A stretch of 64,000 nt of DNA from Aldehydirespirator sp963667505 (lineage in GTDB: Bacteria > Actinomycetota > Acidimicrobiia > Acidimicrobiales > Aldehydirespiratoraceae), in contig OY763490.2 in the NCBI GenBank assembly GCA_963667505.2, positions 2,666,001 to 2,730,000 of the forward strand, given 5' to 3'. The stretch's first letter is position 1. Every line of letters begins with the position of its first letter. Positions 26,755-34,783 of this stretch are shown piece after piece. The notes beneath the pieces are model-generated. The model was given only the letters and a program-made list of their open reading frames with translations, was not told where the DNA came from and made no database searches. The translations under genes were made by a program, and so were the position numbers.

Positions 26755-27800
26755 GGTTGTGTGTCGTTGGTTGCCGGCTTGGTGGGCTCGTAGGCGGTAG
26801 CTGTCGCCGGTGATGTTGATGACGGCGCAGCGGTGGAGGAGCCGGTCGAGCATGGCGGCGGCGATGGTGGCGTCGCGGAAGATGTCCCCCCAGGCGCTGG
26901 CTCCTCTGGCGCCGATGTGTGGGCTCAGGCGGGCCGCGATAGCTGCTGCTTGAGAGCTGGAAGGCCGATTGGTCTTGATCCGGCAGGGTCCTGGGCTGAT
27001 GAACGCTGCGAGCACCGCTGCCTGGAGGGCCTCGGCGTGCTCGGGGTGGCGCACGGTGCGGTGCGCGCCCGAAGGCGCCAGGCAATGTGTCGCGGCGTAC
27101 CGGCGGCCGCTGGTGTGAACCGCGATGAGGTCGATGCCACAGCGGTGTGTGACCACCACGCTGGCGCTGGCGAGATCGGGCGGCACCGAGTAGCGGTTGC
27201 CCCACACGGACACCAGCGCGTTGGGCGACGCCGCCCTGTTCAGCGTCACCGTCACCGCGAACGCATCGGCCGGCAGCGCCAAAAACGACTCGCTGGCCGC
27301 GGCCTCCCCAACGGTGAGCACAGCACAATCGACGCAGCGCACTCGAGCATCGGCAACCTCACAGCACCAGCGTTCGCCGAGGCCTGCGCCGCCTCGACAG
27401 AGGCGACCTGAGAGGTGCGCCACCATGACTGGGTGAGATAGCCGATGCCCTTCTCGACCGCCCCCTACGCTTGGGGCGCCGCGGCGGGCACACGTCCACA
27501 GCGGCACCATAGTGCTTGGCCACCGCCGCGAACGACGCCTGGACGCGGTCGGTGCCGTGCCCGACGCGACCATTGCCGCCATGCGGTCTGTCCGTCAGCG
27601 CCGGGCGGTGCCGCCGAACCGCTCCAGCACCTGATGTATGCCCGCCACCAGATGGGCCTGGTCCCATCGACTCACAGAACCAGCACCGCAGCCTTCCCGA
27701 GTGCGACAGAACTCCCACCGGCACGAACGCCGCCGCGCCCCACGGGGTCTCTGAAGCTTCCCGGGTTTCACGCAGTGTGCTGAGTGGAATAGGAGACGTT
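26755..27800 (-). mobile_element. Decayed IS21-family element (istA and istB 3' remnants)
   Basis: Fragments in several frames. From 27800 down to about 27440 is part of the IstA integrase core (SFAAVAKHYGAAVDVCPPRR, then GYLTQSWWRTSQVASVEAAQ in another frame), followed at 27330-26930 by the IstA C-terminal domain (ALVSVWGNRYSVPPDLA, RTVRHPEHAEAL). This joins directly to the end of IstB at 26925-26755 (GASAWGDIFRDATIAAAM, VINITGDSYRLRAHQA), so the IstA end is fused to the IstB end and the rest of IstB is deleted. No inverted repeats are seen. It fills the 1.27-kb gap between ietA and the tRNA. Confidence 0.8.
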
Positions 27801-27898
27801 GACCTAGATCCTGAGCGCACGCGATTTCGCAGCTTTCGGCAGCGCGCTTGGGACGTCTATCAGAAATCCATTAGAAGATCGGCTCTGGCGCGGTGAAG

Positions 27899-27928
27899 CC
27901 CAAGTCAGGGCATGTGCTCTGACCTGGG
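27899..27928 (+). terminator. Hairpin next to the tRNA-fMet 3' end, probable terminator
   Basis: A 13-bp stem (CCCAAGTCAGGGC / GCTCTGACCTGGG, one mismatch and one G-T pair) with a 4-nt loop at 27912-27915 is followed on the plus strand by GTTTCTTT. On the minus strand the same stem begins 8 nt after the tRNA CCA end and could end the tRNA transcript. It may work in both directions. Confidence 0.6.
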
Positions 27929-27935
27929 GTTTCTT

Positions 27936-28012
<77 letters not shown>

Positions 28013-28068
28013 GGGGTACTCTACCGGGGGCGGCGGGGTGTGGCAACGCCCGAGGCGTTGGGGCGGCG

Positions 28069-28839
28069 CTACTTCGGGGGGAGGCGGATGCCAGCGTCCA
28101 CCCGGATGGTCTCGCCGTTGATGTAGTCGTTGGTGAGCAGTTCCATCACCATCGAGGCGAGCTCGTCGGCGGTGCCTAGGCGCTTGGGGAAGAGGACGCC
28201 CTCGGCTAGGCGGGCCTTGAACTGCTCGGCGTCGGGGCCGGTGCCGTAGATGGGCGTGTCGATGATCCCGGGGGCGATGGTGTTGACCCGCACGCCGATG
28301 GGCACCAGGTCTCGGGCTATCGGCAGGGTCATGCCCACCACGCCGCCCTTGGAGGCCGAGTAGGCGTTCTGGCCGGTCTGGCCGTCGAACGCGGCCACCG
28401 AGGCCATGTTCACGATGGCGCCCCGCTGGCCGTCGGCGTCCGCCGGGTCGGTGCGGGCCATGGCCGCGGCGGCCAGGCGGATGCAGTTGAACGTGCCGAT
28501 CAGGTTCGTCGCCACCACCCGCTCGAACCGCTCCAGCGGCATCGGCCGGCCGTGGCGGTCCACCGTGCGCACCGCGGAGGCGATCCCAGCGCAGTTGACC
28601 AGCACTCGCAGCGGGCCGAGCTCGCTGGCCGCCTCGACCGCGGCCTGCACCGGGTCCTCCTCGGCCACGTCGCCTTCCACGAACAGTCCACCGACCTCGC
28701 GGGCCGCCTCGGCGCCCTTGTCGGCCTGGATGTCGAGGATCACGCAGTGCGCGCCCAGCCCGGACAGTCGGTGAGCGCACGCCCGGCCGATGCCCGACGC
28801 GCCGCCGGTGACTATGGCCGCAGCCCCTGCCAGTTCCAT
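28069..28839 (-). CDS. SDR dehydrogenase, 3-hydroxyacyl-CoA dehydrogenase type II-like
   Basis: A 256-residue classical SDR: cofactor loop TGGASGIGRAC (about residue 11), Asp36 in VILDIQADK indicating NAD rather than NADP, NCAGIASA, the catalytic Ser in VNMASVAAF and Tyr-x-x-x-Lys in NAYSASKGG. The loop after VNMASVAAFDGQTGQ and the C-terminal DAGIRLPPK resemble the HSD17B10-like group that oxidises short 3-hydroxyacyl-CoAs in fatty acid or isoleucine breakdown. It follows the tRNA on the same strand with a 56-bp gap. The catalytic set is complete, unlike the SDR at 12092. Confidence 0.9.
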   Translation of the reverse strand: MELAGAAAIVTGGASGIGRACAHRLSGLGAHCVILDIQADKGAEAAREVGGLFVEGDVAEEDPVQAAVEAASELGPLRVLVNCAGIASAVRTVDRHGRPMPLERFERVVATNLIGTFNCIRLAAAAMARTDPADADGQRGAIVNMASVAAFDGQTGQNAYSASKGGVVGMTLPIARDLVPIGVRVNTIAPGIIDTPIYGTGPDAEQFKARLAEGVLFPKRLGTADELASMVMELLTNDYINGETIRVDAGIRLPPK

Positions 28840-28924
28840 CTCTATCTCCCTTGGCTGGAGCCACTCGTGGCTCGGACCCGCTTCGGTCGGACCACGCTAC
28901 GGCGACCCGCCACCGGACCGGCGG

Positions 28925-29119
28925 TACTCGGGATGGTTGTGTGTCGCCGGTCGACAGAAATCGCCCCGAGAATTAGCGCCGCCGCGGTCCCACGCGTTCC
29001 CGGGATGGTTGTGTGTCGTGGGCCCATAGAACTCACCCCGAGAATCAGTGCTCGCCCGGACCCCCGATTCTCGGGACGGTTGTGTGTCGCCGGTCGATAG
29101 GACTGGCTCCGAGAATCAG
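28925..29119 (+). repeat. Three copies of a ~50-bp palindromic repeat (family 1)
   Basis: Copies at 28925-28976, 28997-29047 and 29067-29119 share the left part CTCGGGATGGTTGTGTGTCG and the right end CCGAGAAT. The outer ends pair (perfectly over 8 bp, ATTCTCGG/CCGAGAAT, in the third copy) and enclose a variable inner stem such as GCCGGTC-GATAG-GACTGGC. A fourth copy is at 54605-54653. They fill the 292-bp gap between the SDR start and the permease stop. A structured RNA element or REP-like repeat is possible. Confidence 0.8.
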
Positions 29120-29131
29120 CACGGGCGGCGG

Positions 29132-31226
29132 TCAGTCGGCTAGGACTCTGGCTACGTCGTCGAGGTTGGGGAGGCTGTCGGGCGGGCCTAGCACGGTGAT
29201 CTGGTCGTCGGCCTCGAGCACCAGGTCGGCCTCGGCTCGCAGCACCCGGCCCTCGCGGCTGACCGCCTCCAGGAAGAAGCCGCGGTCGATGGTCAACGCC
29301 CCGACCCGCCGGCCGATCAGCGCCGACGTCGACAGCTCGGGCAGCAGCGGGTACTGGCCTATCGACAGGTCGGGCAGCAGGGCCTCCTTCACCTCGGCCT
29401 CGAAAGCGGCCTCGGCCACCGCCTCGGCCCGGTCCGAGTGCAGGTAGGCGGCCAACTCGCCGGCTAAGCGCAGCACCCGGCCCGGCTCGGCGCTGCACCC
29501 CGCCAGGAAGAACAGCGCCTTGACCTGCTCGTCCCGTCCTCCCCAGGCCGCGGGGATGCGGATTCCGCCCGCGGCCCGCACGATCACCAAGAAGTCGTCG
29601 TCGGTGTCGAGGAAGGCCACCGGTGTGGCGGTGGGATGCATCTCCGAGGGCTGAATCCACAGCGAGCCCGACTCCAGGAACCGGTCGGTCACGGTGGTCA
29701 TGTCCACCTTGGTCTGCGACGACAGCACCTCCGAGGCCCGCGCCGCGGCCTCGTTGATGTCCTCGCCCTCGCCGATGCTCACCACCGCGGCCCGGGCGAT
29801 CAGCCCCGGATACTCGTCGCCGGCCCGCGCGCCGTGGCTCTGGACCGCGGCGCTCAGCTCACGGTCCAGGCCCCGGTCGACCAGCCGCCCCCACCGCTCG
29901 AACACGTGATAGATGGCCCCGCCGTGCATCGAGCGCGTCCGGCCGTAGAACAAGTACCACAGCACGCCCGCCACCACCGAAGCCCCCGTCAGCAGCAGGG
30001 CCACCGGGCCCAGCTCGACGATCAGGTACACGTCGATGGCGATCCCGGCCAGCTGCAGGTACGGGAACAGCGGCGCGGTGAAGCCCGGCGCGTAGGAGGC
30101 GATGCGCGACGCCCGCAGCACCAGCACCGCCGAGTTCACCAGCGCCAGCGTCAACAGCACGAACGCGCTGGCCACCTTGGCGATGGCGGCCACGTCGAGG
30201 GCCAGCACCACCGCGGCCATCCCCGCGCCGGTGAAGGCCACGCCCCAGGCCGGGGTGTTGAAGCGGTTCAGCCGCCCCAGCCACTCGCCCACCAGCCGGT
30301 CGCGGCTCATGGCCAGCGGATAGCGGGCCGCGGCCAGGATCCCGGCGTTGGTGGCCGACGAGAACGCGGCCAGCGCGGCCACCACCACCAGCACCGCCCC
30401 CGCGGTGGGCAGCACCTCCACCGAGGCGGTGTAGATGGGCGCCAGGTCGTCGTGGAGCACCGACGGGGGCACGACCGCCACCGCCACCAGCACTCCGAGC
30501 GTGTACAGCGCGGTGCTCACCAGCAGCGACAGCGCCATGCCGAGAGGGATGTTCCGTGACGGGTCGTTGACCTCCTCGGCCGCGCTGGCCACCTTGGTGA
30601 GACCGCCGTAGGACACGAACACGAGACCGACCACGCTCACCAGCCCGCCCGTCCCGTCGGCGAAGAAGGGCTCCAGCGCGCCTCCGCCGCCCGAGCCCGC
30701 CTGTCCCAGGCCGGCCACGATGAACCAGCCCATGACGGCCAGCACGAACCCGACCAGCAGCATCTGCATCAGGGCGCTGGCCCTGGTCCCCAGGATGTTG
30801 ACGATGGTGAACCCGGCGATCAGCGCCACCGCCAGCGGCTTGGCGGGCACGTCGAGCACGATGTTGAGATAGGCGCTCATCCCGACCAGCGCGAAGGCGT
30901 CCTTGAGGACCAGCGACAGCCAGGTAGCCATGCCCGACACCGTCCCCACCGCGGGGCCGTAGGCCCGCACCAGGAAGTAGTAGGCGCCGCCGGCCCGGGG
31001 CATGGCGGTGGACAGCTCGGCCACGCTCAGCATGGCGGGCACGGCCACCACGCCGGCCACGGCGTAGGCCAGCACCGCGCTGGGCCCGGCCTCGGCCGCG
31101 GCCAGGCCCGGGCAGCAGGAACAGGCCCGAGCTGAGCATCGCGCCGGTGCTCAGCACGAAGACATGGCGCAGCCCGAGCGAGCGGGTGAGGCCTCGAAGC
31201 TGCGTGACCCGGCCGGAGTCGCTCAC
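29132..31226 (-). pseudogene. APC-family permease with EIIA-like and TrkA-C tail domains, one frameshift
   Basis: The N-terminus (GTG 31226: VSDSGRVTQLRGLTRSLG, then LSTGAMLSSGLFLLPG) is in one frame. One extra base in the run at 31107-31112 shifts reading, and the rest (LAAAEAGPSAVLAYAVAGVV onward) is in another frame to 29132. Rejoined, it is about 697 residues: 12 membrane helices of an amino acid/polyamine/organocation transporter, then a PTS EIIA type-2-like domain (near VDMTTVTDRFLESGS) and a final TrkA-C domain (LVLEADDQITVLGPPDSLP), which probably gate transport by ligand binding. Because all domains are intact, the indel may be a sequence error. Confidence 0.8.
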
Positions 31227-31395
31227 ATGCTTTTCGCTCGCAGGGCCATCCCCAAACCTAACCCGGCCCGCTCCGAGCACTCAACACCGTGAGCGCTGAG
31301 GCCCGCCGGGCTCGCACATCGTCGGCAGGCTGCCGCCAAGCAGGCAGGACATCGCGGGCTCTCGCCGGTTCGGTTCGAATCGGTTCGGCGCGGTC

Positions 31396-32319
31396 TCAGC
31401 GGATCACCGCCTGGAGCTCCCTTATGTCCAAGGCCACCGGGGTGCTGAGGCTGTAGTCGTCGTAGCGGCGCCAGCCGGTGTGGTCGCTGGACTGCCAGTA
31501 GATCTGCCATCTGAGCGTGACCGTCGCGTCCAGGCCGTCAGGCCCCGACGCCGACTCGAAGACCGTGGTGCAGTCCGAGCTCTGCCGGTCGCCCGGCAGG
31601 GACGGATTCCAGGTGCGGTCCGCGTCGTCGGTGCAGACCAGGCGGCCGTGCTCGCCCAGATCCCAGGTCGCGTCGGCGAAGTAGGCCCGCACCGTCGCCC
31701 ACACCGAGCCCGCCTGCGCCGACCGCTCCAGATAGCCGCGCAGCCGGCTCGCGACCGCCAGCCAGGTCTCGACGCCCACCAACTGCATGGGATAGGGCGC
31801 AAGCGCAGCCACGGGCGGCTCCAGGCCGAGCCGTCCGACCGCGTGCCGGGCCACCTCCTCGACCGAGATCACCTCGCCCGTGACAGTCGAGCCCGGAATG
31901 CTGACCACGGACCGGGGGTAGCCGACAACCCGTCCACCGTCGAAGACCCGGTGGCAGTCCACCACGTAGAGGCTGCCCAGCAGCAGGAAGGGCGCAGGCA
32001 CCGGGCCGTCAGGGTGGTCCCAGCCTCCCGGATCGTCACCGTACGGGTACCAGACGCACACCACCGTGGGCGCCAGGTTGGTCCGGGGCCGGTCCACCAC
32101 CTTGAGCTGGAAGCGCTCCGCCGCGTGCACGCACACCCCGGCCACCTCCCCGCAGGAGCCGATCCAGGTCTTCGGTGCCTGCCCGGAGTCCACGGAGTCC
32201 TCGGAGTCTCCGACACCCTGGGCACCGGCCGCGCCGCCGAAGGCGACCACTGACAGCAACATGACCGCCATCGCGGCGGCCATGGCCGCCATGCCGGTCA
32301 CTCGAAAGAGGCGGTGCAT
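31396..32319 (-). CDS. Secreted protein of unknown function
   Basis: A 307-residue protein with a signal peptide (MHRLFRVTGMAAMAAAMAV, hydrophobic core, cleavage likely after AAGAQG). The mature part contains CGEVAGVCVHAAERF and several further cysteines that could form disulfides, and WYPYGDD and WQIYWQSSD patches. I do not recognise a domain. It overlaps the upstream lipoprotein gene by 22 bp, so the two are one transcription unit and are probably exported together. Confidence 0.75.
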   Translation of the reverse strand: MHRLFRVTGMAAMAAAMAVMLLSVVAFGGAAGAQGVGDSEDSVDSGQAPKTWIGSCGEVAGVCVHAAERFQLKVVDRPRTNLAPTVVCVWYPYGDDPGGWDHPDGPVPAPFLLLGSLYVVDCHRVFDGGRVVGYPRSVVSIPGSTVTGEVISVEEVARHAVGRLGLEPPVAALAPYPMQLVGVETWLAVASRLRGYLERSAQAGSVWATVRAYFADATWDLGEHGRLVCTDDADRTWNPSLPGDRQSSDCTTVFESASGPDGLDATVTLRWQIYWQSSDHTGWRRYDDYSLSTPVALDIRELQAVIR

Positions 32320-32975
32320 GATTCCAGCCCTTCGTGACCGCGGATGTCGAACCTTCCGCCGACCTCCCAGCCGGAGACGCCGAGATCGACGATGCGTTGG
32401 ACGTGTCGGTAGCCGGCCCCGTCGCCAGGTTGCTTCACGCAGAGTTGGGCGGCGACACGCGCCTCGGTGACGTAGAAGAAGCTCACCGCCGCGACGGGGT
32501 GCATCTTCAAGTCCCTCAGCATCGCTTCGAGAGCCGAGTCCAGGACGCGCTCGCCTGCGTCGACCCAGGCCGTCGCCGAGACAGTGGTGGACGGAACGAT
32601 CCCCTCGGCGAGTGCCGCCTCGTCGGGCGGGGCCAGTTCAGCAGCGACCCGGACCGGCTCCGGCTCCCACTCGACCCCGGCTGGCTCCGCCTCAGCCGTC
32701 TCGGCCCCGGCCAGTTCCGTCCCTGCCGACTCGACCCCGGCCAGTTCCGTCCCTGCCGACTCGGCCCCGGCTGACTCTGCCTCAGCCCACTCGACTTCGG
32801 CCGGCTCGGCCTCGCCAGCGACCGTTTCCGCGGCCAAGGAGGGCGCATCCGGCGACGGGTCCGGGCCCGGCAAGGCTCCGCCTCCGCACGACGCCGCCAG
32901 CACCGCCGCAGCCAGAACCGCCCCAGCCGGCCTGTGGAACATCCTGTAATAGCGTTGCGCTGACCTAAACATCAT
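32298..32975 (-). CDS. Low-complexity lipoprotein of unknown function
   Basis: A 225-residue protein with a lipobox (VLAAAVLAASCGGG, Cys30). Residues 45-115 are made of short Ala/Glu/Gly/Ser repeats (AGTELAGVESAGTELAGAE), reflected in tandem DNA repeats at about 32690-32790. The C-terminal 90 residues are normal sequence (TTVSATAWVDAGERVLDSAL, FFYVTEARVAAQLCVK) with no family I can name. Its start codon overlaps an inverted repeat at 32970-33002. It is coupled to the following secreted protein. Confidence 0.7.
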   Translation of the reverse strand: MMFRSAQRYYRMFHRPAGAVLAAAVLAASCGGGALPGPDPSPDAPSLAAETVAGEAEPAEVEWAEAESAGAESAGTELAGVESAGTELAGAETAEAEPAGVEWEPEPVRVAAELAPPDEAALAEGIVPSTTVSATAWVDAGERVLDSALEAMLRDLKMHPVAAVSFFYVTEARVAAQLCVKQPGDGAGYRHVQRIVDLGVSGWEVGGRFDIRGHEGLESCTASFE

Positions 32976-33002
32976 GGAACTGTTCTATAGTGTTCTATGA
33001 TG
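32970..33002. promoter_or_regulatory. 11-bp inverted repeat between divergent genes, candidate operator
   Basis: CATCATGGAAC and GTTCTATGATG form an inverted repeat with 10 of 11 positions matching. Inside it and just after it, TGTTCTAT recurs with a 10-bp period (32981, 32991, then TGTTTCAC at 33001). It is in an AT-rich patch between the lipoprotein gene and the plus-strand glutamate-synthase-like gene, so a regulator bound here could act on both. Confidence 0.45.
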
Positions 33003-33049
33003 TTTCACAACATCCCCATCAAAGCCTCGGCCGCGGCTAGCGTCGGACT

Positions 33050-34579
33050 GTGAGCTGGTGGCTATGGGCGCTGGCGGCGGTCGGGGCGTTCCTCGTCGTC
33101 ACGACCGTCTACGACCTCATCCAGAAGCGCCATGCGGTGCTGCGCAACTTCCCGGTGATCGGTCACCTGCGCTACCTGCTGGAGTCGTTCGGCCCCGAGC
33201 TGCGCCAGTACATCGTGAGCGACAACGACGAGGAGCGGCCGTTCAACCGCAACCAGCGCCGGTGGGTGTACTCCACCGCCAAGCGGCAGAACCCCTACTT
33301 CGGGTTCGGCTCCGACAACCGTCTCGACGCCGACGGCTACGTGTTCTTCCGGCACGCGGCCTTCCCGACGAGCTCCGACGCCGCACCCGGCGAGCTGCGG
33401 GCGGCCAAGGTGCTCGGCGTCTGGCGCAACCGGCCCGGCGCCTTCCGGCCCGACTCGGTGGTGAACATCTCGGGCATGTCCTACGGGTCGCTGTCAGGCC
33501 CGGCGGTGGAGGCCCTCAACCGGGGCTCGGCCGCCGCCGGGTGCCTGCACAACACCGGCGAGGGCGGTATCAGCGACCACCATCGCCACGGCGGCGACCT
33601 GATGTTCCAGCTGGGCACGGGCTACTTCGGCGCCCGGCGGGCCGACGGGCGGTTCTGCATGGACACCTTCCTGGCCAGCCTCCAGACCGCCCCGGTGAAA
33701 GCGGTGGAGCTCAAGATCAGTCAAGGCGCCAAGCCCGGCCTCGGCGGGGTGCTGCCCGCCGCGAAGGTGACCCCGGCCATCGCGGCGGCCAGAGGCGTGC
33801 CGGTGGGGGTGACCGTGCGCAGCCCCAACCGCCATCCGGAGTTCGACGACGTGGCCGGGCTGGTCGACTTCGTGGAGCGCGTCGCCGACGCTTGCGGCCT
33901 GCCGGTGGGCATCAAGTCGGCCGTCGGCGACCGGCGCTTCTGGATGGAGCTGGCCTCGCGCATGGCCGACACCGGCCGCGGGCCCGACTTCATCACCATC
34001 GACGGCGGCGAGGGCGGCACGGGCGCCGGGCCGCTCACGTTCACCGACCATGTGTCGCTGCCGTTCAGGACGGGCTTCGCCGAGGTCTACCAGGCCTTCG
34101 CCGAGGCCGGCCTGCACGAGGCGGTGGTGTTCGCAGGCTCGGGCAAGCTCGGCTTCGCGCCCGACGCCATGGTGGCCATGGCCATGGGCGTTGACCTCAT
34201 CAATGTCGGACGGGAGGCCATGATGGCCGTCGGCTGCATCCAGGCGCAGCGCTGCCACAGCGGCCACTGTCCGACCGGCGTCGCCACCCAGAGCAAGTGG
34301 CTCACCCGGGGGCTCGACCCCGCCGACAAGTCTGTTCGGGTGGCGAACTACGTGACCGGCCTGCGCAGCGAGCTGAGGACGCTGGCCGAGGCCATGGGCG
34401 AGGAGCATCCGTCGCTGGTCGACCCGGCCGCAGTGGAGATGCGCATCCGCCGCGACGAGCTGTTGCCCATACTCGACGCTTTGGGCTATTCGGCTGAGGC
34501 CAAGCAGGCCCGCATGGCTCTGGGCGACGTGGCCAGGCAGGCCCGCATCTTCGCGCAGGCGGGCCCGCCGGGCGGCTAG
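33050..34579 (+). CDS. FMN-binding glutamate synthase family protein, membrane-anchored
   Basis: A 509-residue protein from a GTG start. The N-terminus has one membrane helix (WWLWALAAVGAFLVVTTVY), then the glutamate synthase central domain: SVVNISGMSYGSLSGPAVEA, NTGEGGISDHH, ISQGAKPGLGGVLPA, DGGEGGTGAGPLTF and AFAGSGKLG, which form the FMN-binding barrel. The iron-sulfur cysteines appear as CIQAQRCHSGHCPTG. It lacks the glutaminase domain, so it is not a full glutamate synthase. Its biological reaction is unproved; homologues occur alone in many actinobacteria. Its TAG stop lies within the first unit of a tandem repeat. Confidence 0.87.
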   Translation: MSWWLWALAAVGAFLVVTTVYDLIQKRHAVLRNFPVIGHLRYLLESFGPELRQYIVSDNDEERPFNRNQRRWVYSTAKRQNPYFGFGSDNRLDADGYVFFRHAAFPTSSDAAPGELRAAKVLGVWRNRPGAFRPDSVVNISGMSYGSLSGPAVEALNRGSAAAGCLHNTGEGGISDHHRHGGDLMFQLGTGYFGARRADGRFCMDTFLASLQTAPVKAVELKISQGAKPGLGGVLPAAKVTPAIAAARGVPVGVTVRSPNRHPEFDDVAGLVDFVERVADACGLPVGIKSAVGDRRFWMELASRMADTGRGPDFITIDGGEGGTGAGPLTFTDHVSLPFRTGFAEVYQAFAEAGLHEAVVFAGSGKLGFAPDAMVAMAMGVDLINVGREAMMAVGCIQAQRCHSGHCPTGVATQSKWLTRGLDPADKSVRVANYVTGLRSELRTLAEAMGEEHPSLVDPAAVEMRIRRDELLPILDALGYSAEAKQARMALGDVARQARIFAQAGPPGG

Positions 34580-34783
34580 CTGTCGAGTTGGGCTAGCTGT
34601 CGAGTTGGGCTTAGCTGTCGAGTTGGGCTAGCTGTCGAGTTGGGCTTAGCTGTCGAGTTGGGCTTAGCTGTCGAGTTGGGCTAGCTGTCGAGTTGGGCTA
34701 GCTGTCGAGTTGGGCTAGCTGTCGAGTTGGGCTTAGCTGTCGAGTTGGGCTTAGCTGTCGAGTTGGGCTAGCTGTCCAGTTGG
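34576..34783. repeat. Tandem 17/18-bp minisatellite, 12 copies, between convergent genes
   Basis: Eleven exact units of CTAGCTGTCGAGTTGGG or its 18-bp form with CTTAG, plus one variant unit. The first unit contains the stop of the plus-strand gene (34577-34579) and the last contains the stop of the minus-strand UPF0182 gene (34768-34770). On the minus strand each unit re-encodes Gln-Leu-Asp-Ser-stop, the exact end of that gene, so the array looks like repeated copying of its 3' end. Confidence 0.95.

Noticed and set aside
26644..27582. Intact IS21 transposase
   Set aside because: Only C-terminal parts of IstA and IstB remain, in several frames and fused to each other; it cannot be active.
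32584..32968. Plus-strand Ala/Ser/Pro-rich frames opposite the lipoprotein gene
   Set aside because: They are reverse readings of the lipoprotein repeats; the minus frame has the lipobox and a normal C-terminal domain.
34576..34783. Possible CRISPR array
   Set aside because: Units are 17/18 bp directly adjoining with no spacers, no cas genes are near, and the unit copies the end of the neighbouring gene.
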